DNA from: Planctomycetota bacterium
Lineage (GTDB): Bacteria > Planctomycetota > Brocadiia > JAJRTI01
Length of the DNA: 5,375 nt
NCBI GenBank assembly: GCA_024278415.1
Contig: JAJRTI010000475.1
Coordinates: forward strand, 1 to 5,375
Direction of reading: 5' to 3'
The position numbers were made by a program, and so were the translations under genes. The notes below the pieces were generated by a model. It was not told the DNA's origin. It did no database searches and worked only from the letters and a program-made list of their open reading frames with translations. Numbering within the stretch: position 1 is the stretch's first letter; the number at the start of each line of letters is the position of its first letter. Of this stretch, positions 5,224-5,375 are shown piece by piece.

Positions 5224-5375
5224 GGGCGTAACTTGCGCTCCGCCCAATATGGAGGCTCATGCACGCACCCCGACGGGGTGCAGGGATATAGCCTTGGGCT
5301 TCAGCCCAAGGACAAAGGCGGCAGGAACAAGCCCCCGCGCTGTAGGCGCGGTGGAGCCGCCCGATATCCCGCCGC
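5224..5375 (-). mobile_element. Second copy of the hairpin-composite element, inverted, truncated by the window end
   Basis: The copy starts GGGCGTAACTTGCGC, the same terminus as copy 1, and 5226-5375 is the reverse complement of 4178-4327 with about ten mismatches in 150 and no gaps. It contains the same three hairpins in order: GCACCCC-gac-GGGGTGC (5265-5281), CCTTGGGCTTCAGCCCAAGG (5292-5311) and CCCCCGCGC/GCGCGGTGG (5332-5353). The end itself can fold (GGGCG 5224-5228 with CGCCC 5241-5245). The nine bases before it are TCACCTCAT (5215-5223). If this is an insertion like copy 1, they should reappear beyond the far end, outside this window. Confidence 0.7.

Noticed and set aside
4178..5375. 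Composite transposon bounded by inverted copies of the element
   Set aside because: Copy 1 has its own terminal repeats and target duplication, and no transposase lies between the copies. Two independent insertions explain the layout better.

Overview
The window is GC-rich bacterial DNA. It carries a secreted CBM-linked GH51-type arabinofuranosidase, an uncharacterised aldo/keto-reductase-like TIM-barrel protein, several toxin-antitoxin-type genes and many composite palindromic repeats. This mix fits an environmental polysaccharide degrader of the Planctomycetota / Armatimonadota / Lentisphaerota kind. That placement is an impression from gene style, not something the sequence proves. No rRNA, tRNA, CRISPR array or transposase gene is visible.

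Layout. 1-780 (+) is the 3' part of the TIM-barrel gene, cut by the window's left edge. 783-1708 (-) is a complete MntA-HepT toxin-antitoxin operon: an MNT nucleotidyltransferase antitoxin with the GSX10DXD motif, overlapping by 4 nt a HEPN toxin with the RX4HXY motif. A good sigma70-type promoter lies upstream of it. 1883-3820 (+) is the exported arabinofuranosidase-like enzyme, divergent from the toxin-antitoxin operon.

From 3821 onward the DNA is accessory and decaying. A near-consensus promoter (TTGACA-N16-TATAAT, 3890-3917) is followed at once by a 407-bp MITE-like element (3923-4329). The element has about 15-bp terminal inverted repeats, a 9-bp target duplication (TAATCAATT) and an interior made almost entirely of different short hairpins. 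It separates the promoter from the small antitoxin-like gene it probably served (4370-4618), which is itself broken by an in-frame TAG. An overlapping 50-codon ORF (4600-4752) may be what is left of the partner gene. On the minus strand, 4724-5223 is the C-terminal part of an aspartoacylase / succinylglutamate desuccinylase-family gene. It too is interrupted by an in-frame TAG, and it stops at a second, inverted copy of the element (5224 to the window end, about 93% identical over 150 bp by eye).

The most interesting content is this apparently undescribed hairpin-composite mobile element. It appears twice, and its three visible ends share the terminus G(G/A)GCGTAACT. One insertion sits between a promoter and its gene, and the other appears to sit inside a coding sequence.
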